A stretch of DNA of 64,000 nucleotides from positions 8,157,089 to 8,221,088 of the forward strand of contig OX246743.1 of assembly GCA_945910005.1 (NCBI GenBank), given 5' to 3'. A program made the position numbers and the translations under genes. How positions within the stretch are numbered: position 1 is the first letter of the stretch; every line of letters starts with the position of its first letter. The DNA is from Isoperla grammatica (lineage: Eukaryota; Arthropoda; Insecta; Plecoptera; Perlodidae). The notes below the pieces were generated by a model. The model did no database searches. It was not told the origin of the DNA and saw only the letters and a program-made list of their open reading frames with translations. Of the stretch, positions 25,762-38,700 are shown one piece after another.

Positions 25762-28700
25762 CTAGTTTTTGGGCGATGGAGGCTTGAAGGCTAGCTTTCG
25801 GCTTTTCATTGTGGACCACTTATGCCGTTTAATGTAATATGCAACCACCGTCAGCAAAGAGAACATCATAAGGGCCTGAAAGGAAACAAAATGTAATTTG
25901 TAAGATTAAAAGACATGTCAACTTTACAGCTACGTCGAGAGACAACGTACAGAAAATGCCACTCTCCACTGACATAACTGGCAACTGGCCATGCATAGGT
26001 AAGAAATAAGGCTACTAGGCCTACATGATTTTACTTTTTAAGTGATACAGGCCTTTTAATGGCCATGGTGAAAACCAAAGTTAAAAAAAAAAGAAAAAAA
26101 AGGTAAAGGTAGTAAGTAGTTAATGGGCATTTATAATAATAATGACAATAATGAAAATTATCACCACCCGTCAATGTATAAAAATCCGATTAAAGAAAAT
26201 GCAATTGAAGTACACGAGTACTACTGACCTTAATAGCCATTGCCTTACGGTCGTCGTGTTCTGGCTCAGAACACCACTTAAGGAAAGTAGCCACATCCTT
26301 GGCCAGCTGACTTGCTGTGGCCGGGGTTCCGTCGGAATATTCCAATACCTGCAAGCAAAACGTAAAAAAAGTTTTTAATTTTTCTTTTGTAGAATGTAGA
26401 TAATACATGCTTAATTAAATCAAAATCAAGATTTAAAATGCTTGGATTTAGTACTATTTTTAAAATTTTTGATCTCTTATGCCAAGACGGCGCTTTCAAC
26501 CATTCTTACAAATTAAGGTGATTCCACAAAAAGTACATGTAGAGGCAGGGAGATCTACTGCCACCTCACTGAACAAAACATGTCTAAAACTAGTTGTTGA
26601 GTTATCTTTTGTGTGACCAGTAGATTGATTATTAGCTGAAAGTTCAGGCCCTAATTATTATCGGCCCCAAGTCTACTTTTGACAGGCATTCAAACTTGAC
26701 CGAAAAGCACGAGAATAAAAAAAAAACATTCAAACCTACTACGGATCCGATACCACAGCTGGGTGACAAGATACACTCACCTCATTGTACAGTGCCTGTG
26801 CCATACTAATGGCTCCGCCGGGGAAGTACGGATTGTAATACTGCCCATCGCGAAGGACAACGCCGGCAGGTGGGTCACAGTAGCCGGTCAGAAGGGCAAA
26901 GATGTAGTCCTCCCCTCCGTGGCGTGCGGAACTGATGTAGCTCAAGTCCGGCGGGTAGGCGCCGTTGTTGGCGGCTCTGGCCGCCTCCTCGTTGGCGTAC
27001 GGGTTCGGGAAATAGTCGGAAAGTTTCCCGGGCCTCTCGAAATAATTGCCAGACTCGTCCGGTCCATCGCGGACCTAATAACACAAAGGAACCGGTAGGT
27101 TTAGGGATGCATGGTTTATTGAGCCATGTTGGCCACTATCTATTTCTGATTATGAATACAAATACCAATTAATAGTATATGCTTGCCTAGATGAGGAGAC
27201 TAATGTAAGTACAAGCAAGCGACAAAACTAAACCTTGTTGGAAGTGGAAATAGCCATTTTACTTATTACATACAAATTATCTTCTACATAGCCTACCTGA
27301 ATATCTTCTGCTTCTGCTTTAGCCTCAGCTTCTGTATGAGATACTCCGATAAGATTTCGGTAAGCAATGAACCTCACACTGTGACATGCTGCACAAACTT
27401 GTTTGTAAACTTCGTAACCACGTCGAATACTGAAACCCATGACCACAGTAGGAATTACTTAACATTACTAACTAACTACTATTAACAAAATAAAGGCAAT
27501 TAAACACTGAACAATAAAAGTAACACTTTAAACAAAACTTCGGCGTTTTTCAATGAAAAATGTGAGTACAAACGCGAATCAGCTCCTGGCCATAAATACC
27601 TAGGGGCCTACTAGTTATCCTAGTTATCCAGACCTTTCTAACGTAATGTGACACCATGTCACATTAATCAATCAATAATTAAAAGTAATCAATAATGCCA
27701 CAGACAACCAATCTGTGATAATGCTATGTTAGGGGTCCACAAATACAGTCGCTATTGGTGGCAGATTAATGTATTTTGTGCGACCAAGGTTTATGGTTTT
27801 TGTTTTGAAATGCAGGAAAAAAAAATACATTTATATTTAAATTAATATGTCTAGTGCCACTGCCATTCCATTCCAATTCCATTTTATTCTCACACATAAA
27901 TACAAGAGTAGGCCCTACATATACATACATATATAGGCCTATATATGTTTTAGGTTTTAGTTTATTTTTTCTACTCACGCTGAGTGATCAAGACTACGAG
28001 TTGGCCGAAACGTCCAGAATACAAAATTACACCAAATAATATATACATGTTGTTCATCATTCTTATTAGGCATAATAAAATTAACAATTTACTTTTTTAG
28101 ATTTAAAAACAAAAAAATAATTGTCATCCAGAATATATTAATGGTGCCACGGCAACCGTATTTGTGGGCCTCTGGCTATGTAACCTTAGACGAGCTCATA
28201 TCACGATCAATACATAAATAACTAACTTGGAACAGTGGCCCAACCCAGGCTTAGGTCTGATCCCCCCCTCCCATAATTTGGTAGTTCAGAAAGTCATCAC
28301 AAGTACGTCTACTTGCCATCAGCTCTCCCACCAATAAGATTCATAACTAAATAAATATTATTATTATATGAGCCTAGCCTACAACAACTAGGTGTCTTGC
28401 CTAGAAACAGTCCTGGGAATAGGAGTCCAAGGATTGCATTATGTAATAATTGACAAGGATTATAATTAATCTAGGCTAGACTAGGGTAGACCAATAAGAT
28501 GATAGTTTAGTAGGCTACAGCTTAATTCTCTTACCTAGCATGATCAAGAGAAGAAAAGATACCCTTGTGATTCCAAGGGTTCTTGGGAGGATGTAGTTCA
28601 AGTTCTGAAGCTTTAACAGACTGATCGAGAGCAAACAAGAGTGCTCCGGTTCCACCCGTCAGGACACCCAGAGTAGCTATTAACTGAAATTAAAATAGTA

Positions 28701-29395
28701 ACGTGTTAGAAGAGGCTACTCTAATCTGGGTTAGCCTGCAAAGAGGCTACTGAGAACAACATTTGTATGACTGTTATAGGTGAAGCATAACTTTACTAAC
28801 CCTTTTGCGGCCCTTGCTCCATTCATTTACAGTGGAGAATCTGCTGACCTGTAATGACATGACGACATTCAGTATGCTAAGCCTAGCCATATGTACAGAT
28901 GGCTGGGTACCTAACCTAGGTTTAGGCTTATAAGATAAAATGTAGGCCTAGTTTTTAACAGAAAAATTCTGTGCTGCCACTAGGCTAGGCCTAGGGAGCA
29001 GCTGATAGGGCCTGCGCCTAGGCTAGTTCAAAAGCAATAGCCTAGTCATAGTCTGTCAAGTACGACCTTATATTAACCTAGACTAGCCTAGGCCTAGGAC
29101 CTATGCGTACATAGGGCTACCAAAATATCAAGAAAAAACCTTGCCTAGGTAGGCCCAGACCTAGCCTAGCCTAGGGCCTACCCCTAGGCCTATGCCAAGC
29201 TGAGCCTAGGCCGAGGCCCTGGGCGAAAACATATGCAAATAGTGCAATAGTGGGTAAGAAAATATACATCGTTAATACAGTGTACACCTTTATGAGATAC
29301 TGAATGTTCACATTTTTTCATACCTGATGCCCTATTGCACCCGGATTTGGTTTCAGGAGACCAGCTCTACAAAACCTTCCCACTGTCGCCGCCAT
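25762..29395 (-). CDS. CYC1: Cytochrome c1, heme protein of respiratory complex III, 7 exons, complete
   Basis: Catalytic heme subunit of ubiquinol-cytochrome c reductase; it passes electrons from the Rieske protein to cytochrome c in the inner mitochondrial membrane. Exons in transcript order are 29395-29324, 28848-28801, 28683-28535, 27429-27297, 27074-26781, 26348-26229 and 25875-25762, with phases 0,0,2,0,0,0 and GT-AG junctions, giving 309 residues. The N-terminus [16 protein letters not shown] is a basic presequence. The mature part has [19 protein letters not shown] with the heme motif [61 protein letters not shown] and [18 protein letters not shown]. The C-terminal membrane anchor is [20 protein letters not shown], followed by [12 protein letters not shown]. 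An acidic/alanine stretch ([12 protein letters not shown]) follows the heme site. A hAT MITE sits in the 27430-28534 intron. Confidence 0.97.
27730..28174. mobile_element. hAT-like MITE in a cytochrome c1 intron, 445 bp
   Basis: The left end TAGGGGTCCACAAATACAG pairs with the right end CCGTATTTGTGGGCCTCTG as diverged inverted repeats (about 15 of 17 outer bases). The direct repeat GCTATGT is at 27723-27729 and 28175-28181. It lies in the 1.1-kb intron between the exons 28683-28535 and 27429-27297. The ends resemble CAGRGGCCCAC-type hAT termini. Confidence 0.68.
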
Positions 29396-29724
29396 TGTGG
29401 CCAGAGAAGGTAAGGTCAAAATAGTCAAAAGCGTTAACGGATTAATTAAAATTTACATAATTGTTTAAAATAGTATGATTCTTTAATTAGTTTTATGTTA
29501 TTATTTTAAGTAACATGCAAATCGTATTTTTAGTCTCTTGAGTTGAAATATTAAATAAATATAAAAAGTTGTTCTACCGGAAGTGTAGAGTAAAGGTATC
29601 TAGTTTGACTCAAGTAGGCACTCTCCTCTAGAATTGTGTCATTTTCAATGTGAAATTTAGTCGTGATGAAGAAGTGATTCGGGTATTATCTTTGCAATCC
29701 GAGGAGGTAAAAGACTGAATCATC
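29396..29724. promoter_or_regulatory. Head-to-head intergenic region of CYC1 and LSM14 (putative bidirectional promoter)
   Basis: The CYC1 ATG (29395, minus) and LSM14 ATG (29725, plus) are separated by 329 bp, which must contain both 5'UTRs and promoters. An ETS/GABP-type motif, ACCGGAAGT, is at 29576-29584; such sites are known in promoters of nuclear genes for respiratory proteins. No TATA box in a convincing position. Shared regulation is inferred from spacing alone. Confidence 0.6.
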
Positions 29725-32700
29725 ATGAGTGCGGGAATGCCGGAGCTTGGTAGTAAAATAAGTCTAATATCTAAGGCAGATATTCGCTATGAAGGGCGAT
29801 TATTTACTGTAGATCCGCAGGAATGCACAATTGCGTTGGCTAATGGTAAGAATCAAAGATGGTTGCCGTCATAGACAATGAACTTATGATATCGATAACA
29901 ATTCAAGAAAAAGTTAGCTAGGCCTATTCTGGGCCTAGTGTTACCGCTGCTTTATAAACGCACACTATTTAAATGCTTATGATTTTACGTTACATGTTGC
30001 AAATCCATTTATTACTTGGGTCAGTCACAAACAAAGGGCTAGCCATTAGACCTAGGCCTAGGCCCTAGCCTCCGCTTGCCTCAGGCTGGGGCCTAGGCCT
30101 TAGGTCCTCAAGCTCAAAATTCTCAACCTGTCAATTTTTCATGTAGGCTAGGCTAGCCGTATGCTAGGCCCTTGTTATAGGCCTAGGCGGACTTGAAAAC
30201 GGTGTTGTGTCAGCTTTGATAATCATTTTTGTACTTGCAAAATTATGGGCTTTTAACTAGGCCTAGGTCTAGAGGCTGCTTTGCCTGTAAAATGCACCTC
30301 CATACACTTAAGGCCTTGCTGACTTGCATACTTCATAAGCGTGAAAGAATGTGCATAGGCCTAGTTTTTGGCAGCATATAGCAATTTGTCAATCCGCTGA
30401 TTTGTTAAGGTTCATTCAACCGAGATGGGCAATTGTGTCACTTTAAAAATACCTTTACTAGGCCTAGGCCTAGGTTCGCCCTGATCAGGTCCAGAACCAT
30501 AGCAGTGGGTAGGTTTCATTTGATTGCTGTCTGCTGGCAGGTGTGTTGACGTACTAAGCTTGACGACAGCTCTGTGTGTCAAAAGAAATAACAATGGAAG
30601 GACGGATGTCATAGACTACGTATATCCTTAGAGCTCAAAAACGGTTTAGCAAACCGGTTTTGCCCAAAAACGTTTTTCAAATGTTGATATACATATCGGT
30701 TTTGCTGAAAAACACATTAGTTCCAAATCAGTTTGGAAAGTGATTTGGATAATTCAAATCGCAAGATTTGTGGTTGATATACACGTCAAACTGTTTCAAG
30801 GAACATTTGTACGCGATATATCGATACCAGGTTCGAGTTAAACTATCGACCTAAATTCGACCTCAGACTCGACAACAAACACGATCGTTACTTCCTCTTT
30901 TCGACGACTTCCGCGCGTGTATTTTCAAGTTCACGTTTCACGAAATGATACCTCAACAAAACAAAACAACAAACACGCGTTGTCTCCCAGCTGTTGTCAA
31001 ATCAGCTGTCAATGTCAACCATATAAAAAAGGCGGTGTCGTTCGAGAGACCACTCGAAAGGCGGTGAAAATTTCCAAAATGGCTGGCGTTTTAGAAATGA
31101 CAAACTGTTTTACCAATATCGTTTTTGAATCTGTTGATATACAGTGATTTGTTTAAATCGTTTTTGGGCAAAACCGGTTTGCTAAACCGTTTTATATCTC
31201 TGTGATATACGTAGGCTAGTCATAGCTGTTGACTAGCCTAGGCCTAGTTCCTAACAGGGGGTGGGGTGCTTTATAAATGTAGGCCTAGTTAATGTCTTAT
31301 CCTAGCTAGGCCTAGGGGTAGGGCTATTCAGTTATAAAAACTGATTTACAAAGTAGTACAGTATATAGAACTAGGCCTAGGCTATGCAAACAATTAATAA
31401 CAATTAAATAATAAATGTTATAAATTACTTGGTATTCAGAGTACTCGTTAAAAAAAAAATCAACGAAATTTAACAAAAATCACTTTTTTATGTTACCTGT
31501 TACTGTATCTTTCCAATTATGTAAGGCGCATGCATAAACTAGTACATATTTATGTTTTAAATCAATTTAATTATGTTGAATTGGCTAGAGCCTATGTCTA
31601 TGTACGCCATTCACCATTAGCAACATGCACACAGCCTACTGGATGCTACAATCAGCTGTTCTACGTTCATTCTGTAGTCCGCGGCTAGATGGCGCTAAAT
31701 GCCACCAGATTAGCCAACGTATGAAATTAAACCGAATATCACCCGCAAACTTGAAGAAAGGGTAATTTATTTTTGGGGTATAAATTAATTTTAAAATAAT
31801 AACCCCTTCTTCAAATTACCCCTGCTGCCATGTTGTTTCAAAGAAGAAGTGGTACCAACCTTAAATTGCGTCACCGCCCCTTAGTCAGTGCCGTTAAACC
31901 CCTCCCCTAACCTCTCGACGTTGATAGACCTGTCACTGCGCAGCCATAGTGTAATGGGCTGACCGTACGAATATCCACGACGTTTAAAATAATAACCCCT
32001 TCTTTATCGAAAATACTGTGATTATTATACAGTAACTTGTATTTAAGTTGGTGCACCTACTGATAACAAAGAACCAAAGCACTTACTTTGCTGCAGAGAT
32101 ATTTTTCTTCATCCCAGTTTTGAACAATGGTGAATGGCGTGCATAGGCCTAGGCATAGGCTCTAGCCAATTCAACATAATGAAGTTGATTTAAAGCATAA
32201 ATACGTACTATTTGAAGCATGCGCCTTACATAATTGAAAAGATACAGTAACAGGTAACATAAAAAAGTGTTTTTTGTTCAATTTCGTTAAAAAAAAAATT
32301 ACGTGTACTCTGTAAATACCATTAGGCCTACTTCTATTCACCTTTGCCAACTCTGAGTATTTTTATTTATTTTATAACGCCTTCCGTTTTACACTCATAT
32401 GCATGTTAAGACATGCGAGTCTTGAAAGTAGTCAGTTTTCAAGTTTGTACATAATATGTAAATGATGCATTTGAAACATATGCATAGTCCAGATATTCAG
32501 ATAGGGTATAAAAACTATGCTGTAACAAGAATTGTTTTACTTAACTCTTCAATATAGCCTATATCTCTTACCACTGTTCATTATTGTTTTTATGTCCTCC
32601 AGTAATTTATTAAAAATTTTGATGGTCCATCACATGTATTTTTATGGCTAATAAAATAGGTAGAGATGTTTGTAAATGAAAAAATGATGTCATGATTCCT

Positions 32701-35700
32701 TAAATAGACCTATTATTTATGCAGTCTAGGCTATGCTTATTTTAATTATTTTGGCAGTAAATAATATGCCACCAGAAACATGTTAAATTTAAAAGAATGC
32801 AGAAGGTGCAGGGTTCGATTCACTGTTTAAACTGGGGTTTCAAATTTTTGATAATGGATATTGTTTTGATAATGGATATCTATGTATGGTAGCGTAGGCC
32901 TAGGCGTATGCTAGAGTTTATGTGTAAATGGTGGCTTGGGAGCAGTTGTAGCAATGATGCACGAGAGAGAAAGAGATCAATCGGTTCTTGTAACTGAGTG
33001 GGTAGACAGTACATACACTTTTATCTAGGCCTATTCCATTTATATATTAGTTTTACATAGATACCCTAATTGATGTATTTGTCCTTGCTACAGAAGATCC
33101 GTGACCACGGGCCTACCACTAAGCTTAAGACAAAATTCATTTTTCCAAATTCTTAAGTCAGATAATTTGCTTGTTGCAGTACGTTCCTTTGGAACTGAAG
33201 ATCGTGAAGCAGAATGTCTGGTGGCACCCCAAAATCAAATATATGATTACATCCTGTTTCGAGGATCTGACATTAAGGATATTCGAGTCGTCAACAACAT
33301 TGGGCCTCTTCCTAATGATCCTGCGATTGTCCAGCTTTCCGTTCCTCCGAGCCTTGGCTCACAGCCGTATCAGCCTGCAGGATTCTCCCATCCAGTTTTG
33401 GGACACATGGGCCACGGAATGTCACCATATCAGCAGTATGGTGGAATGGGACCTATGGGAGGTATGCCGTCGGGAATGGCACCTGGCATGGGGATGTATC
33501 GAGATCCTCGTATGATGCAGAAGCAGCCAAGTGAGTTGGTTAACACGGTTCAAATGCCCGATCATCAGACCAACAAGGACCAAGGTGCGAGAAACAAACT
33601 GGTTTTGCTTCTTTGCTTGGGCATGCTTTGTCTTGTTGCTATTTAAGCAGCCTGCTATTTATTTGCTTTGAATTGCTGAAAAATCAATAGTCATTAAGTG
33701 AATGGATTTAATCTGCCAGTGATTTGAAATCTTTACTTTGGGCTTATAACATTGATGTGTTATTGTAGACCTACTCATTTTAGCTTTAGTTTTGGGACAA
33801 CCTATCCTGTAGAAAAAGTGCATGCCATCTGAACTGGTGGTTAGAAGTGTAAAATGCATGTTGACATTGGTAGGCACATATGAAAGTGTTACATGGTGGC
33901 TTGGCAGGTGGTGTTTTCACTGTTTTGTTCCCATTAGCCCCATTTCCTTTTTAATGTACTATTTTAAGATTTAACACACTGTTCTAACTAACTCACTGTT
34001 TGCACTAATCCCATTTTTAAGAGATGGGATTTCAGTGCTACTGTTGGTAACTACCCAAAACCATAAAAGCCCACTAGGTACATGTTTTTCCCTCTAGAGA
34101 CAACTGTAGAAATTACTTCATGTGGCTTGATATGTGACTTGGTCGTGGGTGATGGATAGTGATTGTTTGCTGGGATGCATTTTTCTAATTAGCATTGCTG
34201 CTGCTGTAGGCTATTAGAGTTGTCCCAAGATTACCTTACACATGCTTTCGTCACAAGGGACTGGTTCGTAGCCAATCGGCAATCAGCGATCGGTATGTGT
34301 CTCGGGCGGTTCACTGGTTGGCTACGACTGCCCCGGATGTGACGAAAGCAGGTGTAAGATAATCTTGGGTCCACTGTACCATATTATTGTTGGCCACTTA
34401 ACAGGGAAGGATACCTCTACGTCAAAAACCGCACAAAATTTTCATTTTAAAATTTAATCACAAGAATGGACTTCGAAATTGAAAATCTGAATCAACAGCG
34501 CACTGTGGTTTAGTAAGCCCTACACATTGAATGCTCTAAGTTGTGACTTATATTACTATCAGTATGTTTTTTTATAAATAATTAATTTGATTACTAATTA
34601 TCAAATTACAGTATAATCAAAATACCACGCTAATGGTTATAATATTTTATTCAGTCTGTAGGGCTTACCAAAGTACAGTGCACTGCTGATTTAGATTTTC
34701 GATTTCTTGTTGCAATCTTGTGATATAATTTAATAATGAACATTTTCTGCAGTTTTTGACGTAGAGACTACCCTTCGCTCTTAATTGTAGACTGCCATTA
34801 ATTTAATACTAATCTAGTTGTGTATGTAATGTAGGTCAATTGAGTGTTGGGATAGAACCTAGGTAATAGTTTGATAGTTTGATAGCTTCAAGTAACATTG
34901 AATTTGTTAAACGTGTAGCCTACCCTACCAATTCTGTCTCTTCGATCCTTTCCCAGTATTCAGCCACTTTAGTAGAGGTAGGTGGCTTATCAAACATAAA
35001 CTGTGTGTGTGGATCAAGAATTCTAGTAAATGCTGACTAGGACCCAACCCATTAAGTTTAATTTTTATTTTTTAATAAGTAAGTTTAATTTTTTAAGCTT
35101 CCTTTTTGGGATATATCAAGTTTTTTGCAATCAATTTAATGTTTTGAATCAATCTGAAATGAGATCACACACATGGTTTGCACCCATTGAAAGCTTTTGT
35201 TTGCCATCATGTTTTGTCTGTCCTCTAGTTTAATGAATCCATTATCAGTAAAAATTGTTTAGTTTGTTCTGTTCTTTGTTGTACCTATAATCCACAACTA
35301 GTAATTTGTTTTGTCTCAAGGAGATTTCACGTCATGTCAGACTTGCCAACAGATCAAAAACTTCATGCAACCAGTATTTTCTTTGTCCTGAGCATATGGA
35401 AAGCTAAAGTTGAGAAACTGTAAGAATGACAGCCCCCTCCATATCTCCTTCACAGCTACCCGACCCCCCTCAACTCTGTGACAACCTGACAAAATGAAAT
35501 ACATAACTGAAAATCAGTTTGTTTCAGTTGTTCAGTTTGTGGTTTCACAGAGTTGAGGGGGGTTGGATAGCAGTGGAGGGGATAAGGAGGGGGCCGTCAT
35601 TCTAACAGTTTCTCAACTATATGTGACTGTTCCTGATGGTATTTTTTAAGTTTGTTCAATCTGTTGGTCTAGCAGGAAACTTTTTAGCTTCCCTTAAACC

Positions 35701-38700
35701 CTAAAATATTGATGTTGCCTAATGTAGCCTACACAATTTTTATCATTAGGCCTCCTACCTAAATTATTATTAGTTGTGAAAGAGCTGTGTAGGAATGTAG
35801 GCCTATATTATTAACTTGTTATTTTTTTTATTTTTTATATCTGCACATCACATTTATATGGTTTGTTGAGGGGGGCTCCACTTGATGAAATTTTTTAAGT
35901 TTTGAGAGTAGTCTACATATTTGGAATAACTGTAGGAGCCAAGTGTTTATTTGGATTGTTGAAAAGGAAGGAATGTCTTAATTTCTGGTGGGGGGAATCG
36001 AACCTCCGATCGCGAGCTAAATATCGCTTTTATAGTTGGGCCACCTCTACTGGGTAGGTATTATGAGTATTCAAGCTTTAGCTTTTTAAATTTTTTTGTT
36101 AGATTTTTGAATGTTCAACAAACACGCCCTTCGTCAACGTGATACGAGGTGTAGCAAAGTAATTTCAATTTGTCATTTTTAAATATCATAGGTAAAAGTT
36201 ACTTATTTCAATCTTTATGTTGCTTAATGGGAGATCAATTGTAACTCAGTCTCAAATATTCTTATACAATATTGGTAGGCCTACAATACTTAATGGTGGG
36301 AATAGGCAACCGGTCAGCAAGCCCTATTATGAATCATGAAGAAAAAAAGATTTGCAGCTCTGAACCAACTTTTATCTAACCTGATTGTCATCTGTATTGA
36401 CAAACTTAAGAAAATACTTCTTGCTCCTTGCTGTGTCAAACACATAGTAAAATGCTCTTGCAGCAATTAAGTTACATTGTGAGGTTCCAGTATTTTAGCC
36501 TCGGTTTTAGATTTCATTGGTGGCTCGAGAACAGCGACACCGACCATCACTGCAGTGACTCGAAAGTCTCCGACCATGGACCAGGGGGTCCAAGTTAGTT
36601 CAAGTCCTGCCAAAGAAGATAAAAAGATTCAGCAACAACAACAACAAGTTCCCAGGCAGCCTCAGCAGGTCCCCGTCGCTCGAACCCAAGTTCAACAACA
36701 GCATCCGCCGCGGGAGCATCAGAGGGAGCAGTTCCGGGACCAACATCCTCCAAGGTGGGGAAACTACTCTCACAAGTTTTCTATTAATGGCCATGTTTGT
36801 TATTTAAACACCGGAGGAGCATTTCCCCTTTGACTACCTATCGATCTAAAACACTCGAAGATAATATCTTTGTAGCCATGATGATTCTATTATATTGTCT
36901 TCTTTTCCCGACTGAGGGAATGAAGTGATGACTATCTACTTTCTGAGCGAACAAAGACCAAGGGTTCATTATACCATTACTCTTGCCTAAACAGTCATGT
37001 AGGTTAGTGATTAGTATAACATAGTATCTTCGTAGCTATGATGATTCTAATATATTGTCTTCTTTTCCCGACTGAGGGAATTAAGTGATGACTATCTACT
37101 TTCTGAGCAAACAAAGACCAAGAGTTCATTAAGACCATACTCTTGCCTAAACAGTCATGTAGGTTAGTGATTAGTATAACATAGTATCTTACGTAGCTAT
37201 GATGATTGTAATATATTGTCTTCTTTTCCCGACTGAGGGAATACTAGTGATGACTATCTACTTTCTGAGCAAACAAAGACCAAGGGTTCATTATACCATA
37301 CTCATGTCTAAACAGTCACGTATGTTAGTGATTAGTACAACATAGTATCTTCGTAGCTATGATCATTCTAATATATTGTCTTCTTTTCCCGACTGAGGGA
37401 ATACTAGTGATGACTATCTACTTTCTGAGCAAACAAAGACCAAGAGTTCATTAAGACCATACTCTTGCCTAAACAGTCATGTAGGTTAGTGATTAGTAGG
37501 GATGTCATAGGGTACCCGGGTACCCGGGTTACCCGGATCCAGAAATTACCCGAATCCATTTTTAGGATCCGGATCCTTATCGGGTAGTAATATTTGTATA
37601 AAAAAAAAAAAAAAATACGCGACGATATTTCTGCGGCTATTTGCCTTGAAGCTACAGTGAATTCCTGCTTGTGGGCGTGGCCAGCTGGTCGAAGGTTAGT
37701 ACGCGCTGTCATTACTGCGGGCGAGTTCTGTGAGACCATATACTCCCCTCCCCCGCCCCCCTCGCCCTTCCCGCGCGCAGCGGCCGCAAAGAGCCCAACC
37801 CACACAGCGGCCGGCAGCTGACACGGGCAGAGAACGACCTTCAACCGCGTGGTTTCGGGGGGGGGGGGGGGGTGTAACCAAGATAAGATGACATAATTTA
37901 GGCTTTTAGGATTCGGGTAACCCGGTTCTTGGAAGGTCTGGAACCGGATCCGAATTTTCCTACCCTATGACATCCCTAGTGATTAGTATAACATAATATC
38001 TTTGTAGCCATGATGATTCTTATATATATTGTCTTCTTTTCCCGACTGAGGGAATACTAGTGATGACTATCTACTTTCTGAGCAAACAAAGACCAAGAGT
38101 TTATTAAGATTGTACTCTTGCCTAAACAGTCATGTAAGTTAGTGATTAGTATAACATAATATCTTTGTAGATGATTCTAATGATGATTCTAATATATCGT
38201 CTTCTTTTCCCGACTGAGGGAATGAAGTGATGACTATGAACTGTCTGAGCAAACAAAGTTCCAAGGAGCATCACCAATTTTTTCCTTTTATGTAAGGGTG
38301 AAATGAGCATATAATCTGTAGGCCTGTAGGGATGAGTTTGCAAGCCATATTAGGTGGTAGCATAAATATAATTTTGTTTTTTTATTAACTGATTTCATTG
38401 AATCTCAGTCTTGCCCCATATTAAATTAAAGTATGCCCACCCAGTACTTGTGGTAGGTAAGTTCGAGTCCCTTCACACTCTTTGCTGATTGCACTAAGAT
38501 GGTTTCATTATTTTCCTGGCACTAAAGGCTTACTAAACTTATCCGTCCGTTTGCATTTAAAGAGAACAACACCAGAGAGAGCAAGTCCCGCGGGAGCAGA
38601 GAGAGTCGCACGCAAGGGAACGAGACTACGTGCCGAGGGAACGTGACCACGCCCCCAGGGAACCAAGAGAGCAACAACACCCTCGTGAGCAAAATCGGGA

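Noticed and set aside
33101..33646. 181-codon plus-strand frame as a separate protein
   Set aside because: It is LSM14 exon 2 (33180-33530) with intron sequence read on both sides; the exon limits are set by TTGTTGCAG and GTGAGT and by phase with exons 1 and 3.
35985..36056. Functional tRNA gene
   Set aside because: Only about 60 nt between the complementary ends and no complete D and anticodon arms; better explained as a tRNA-derived SINE head.
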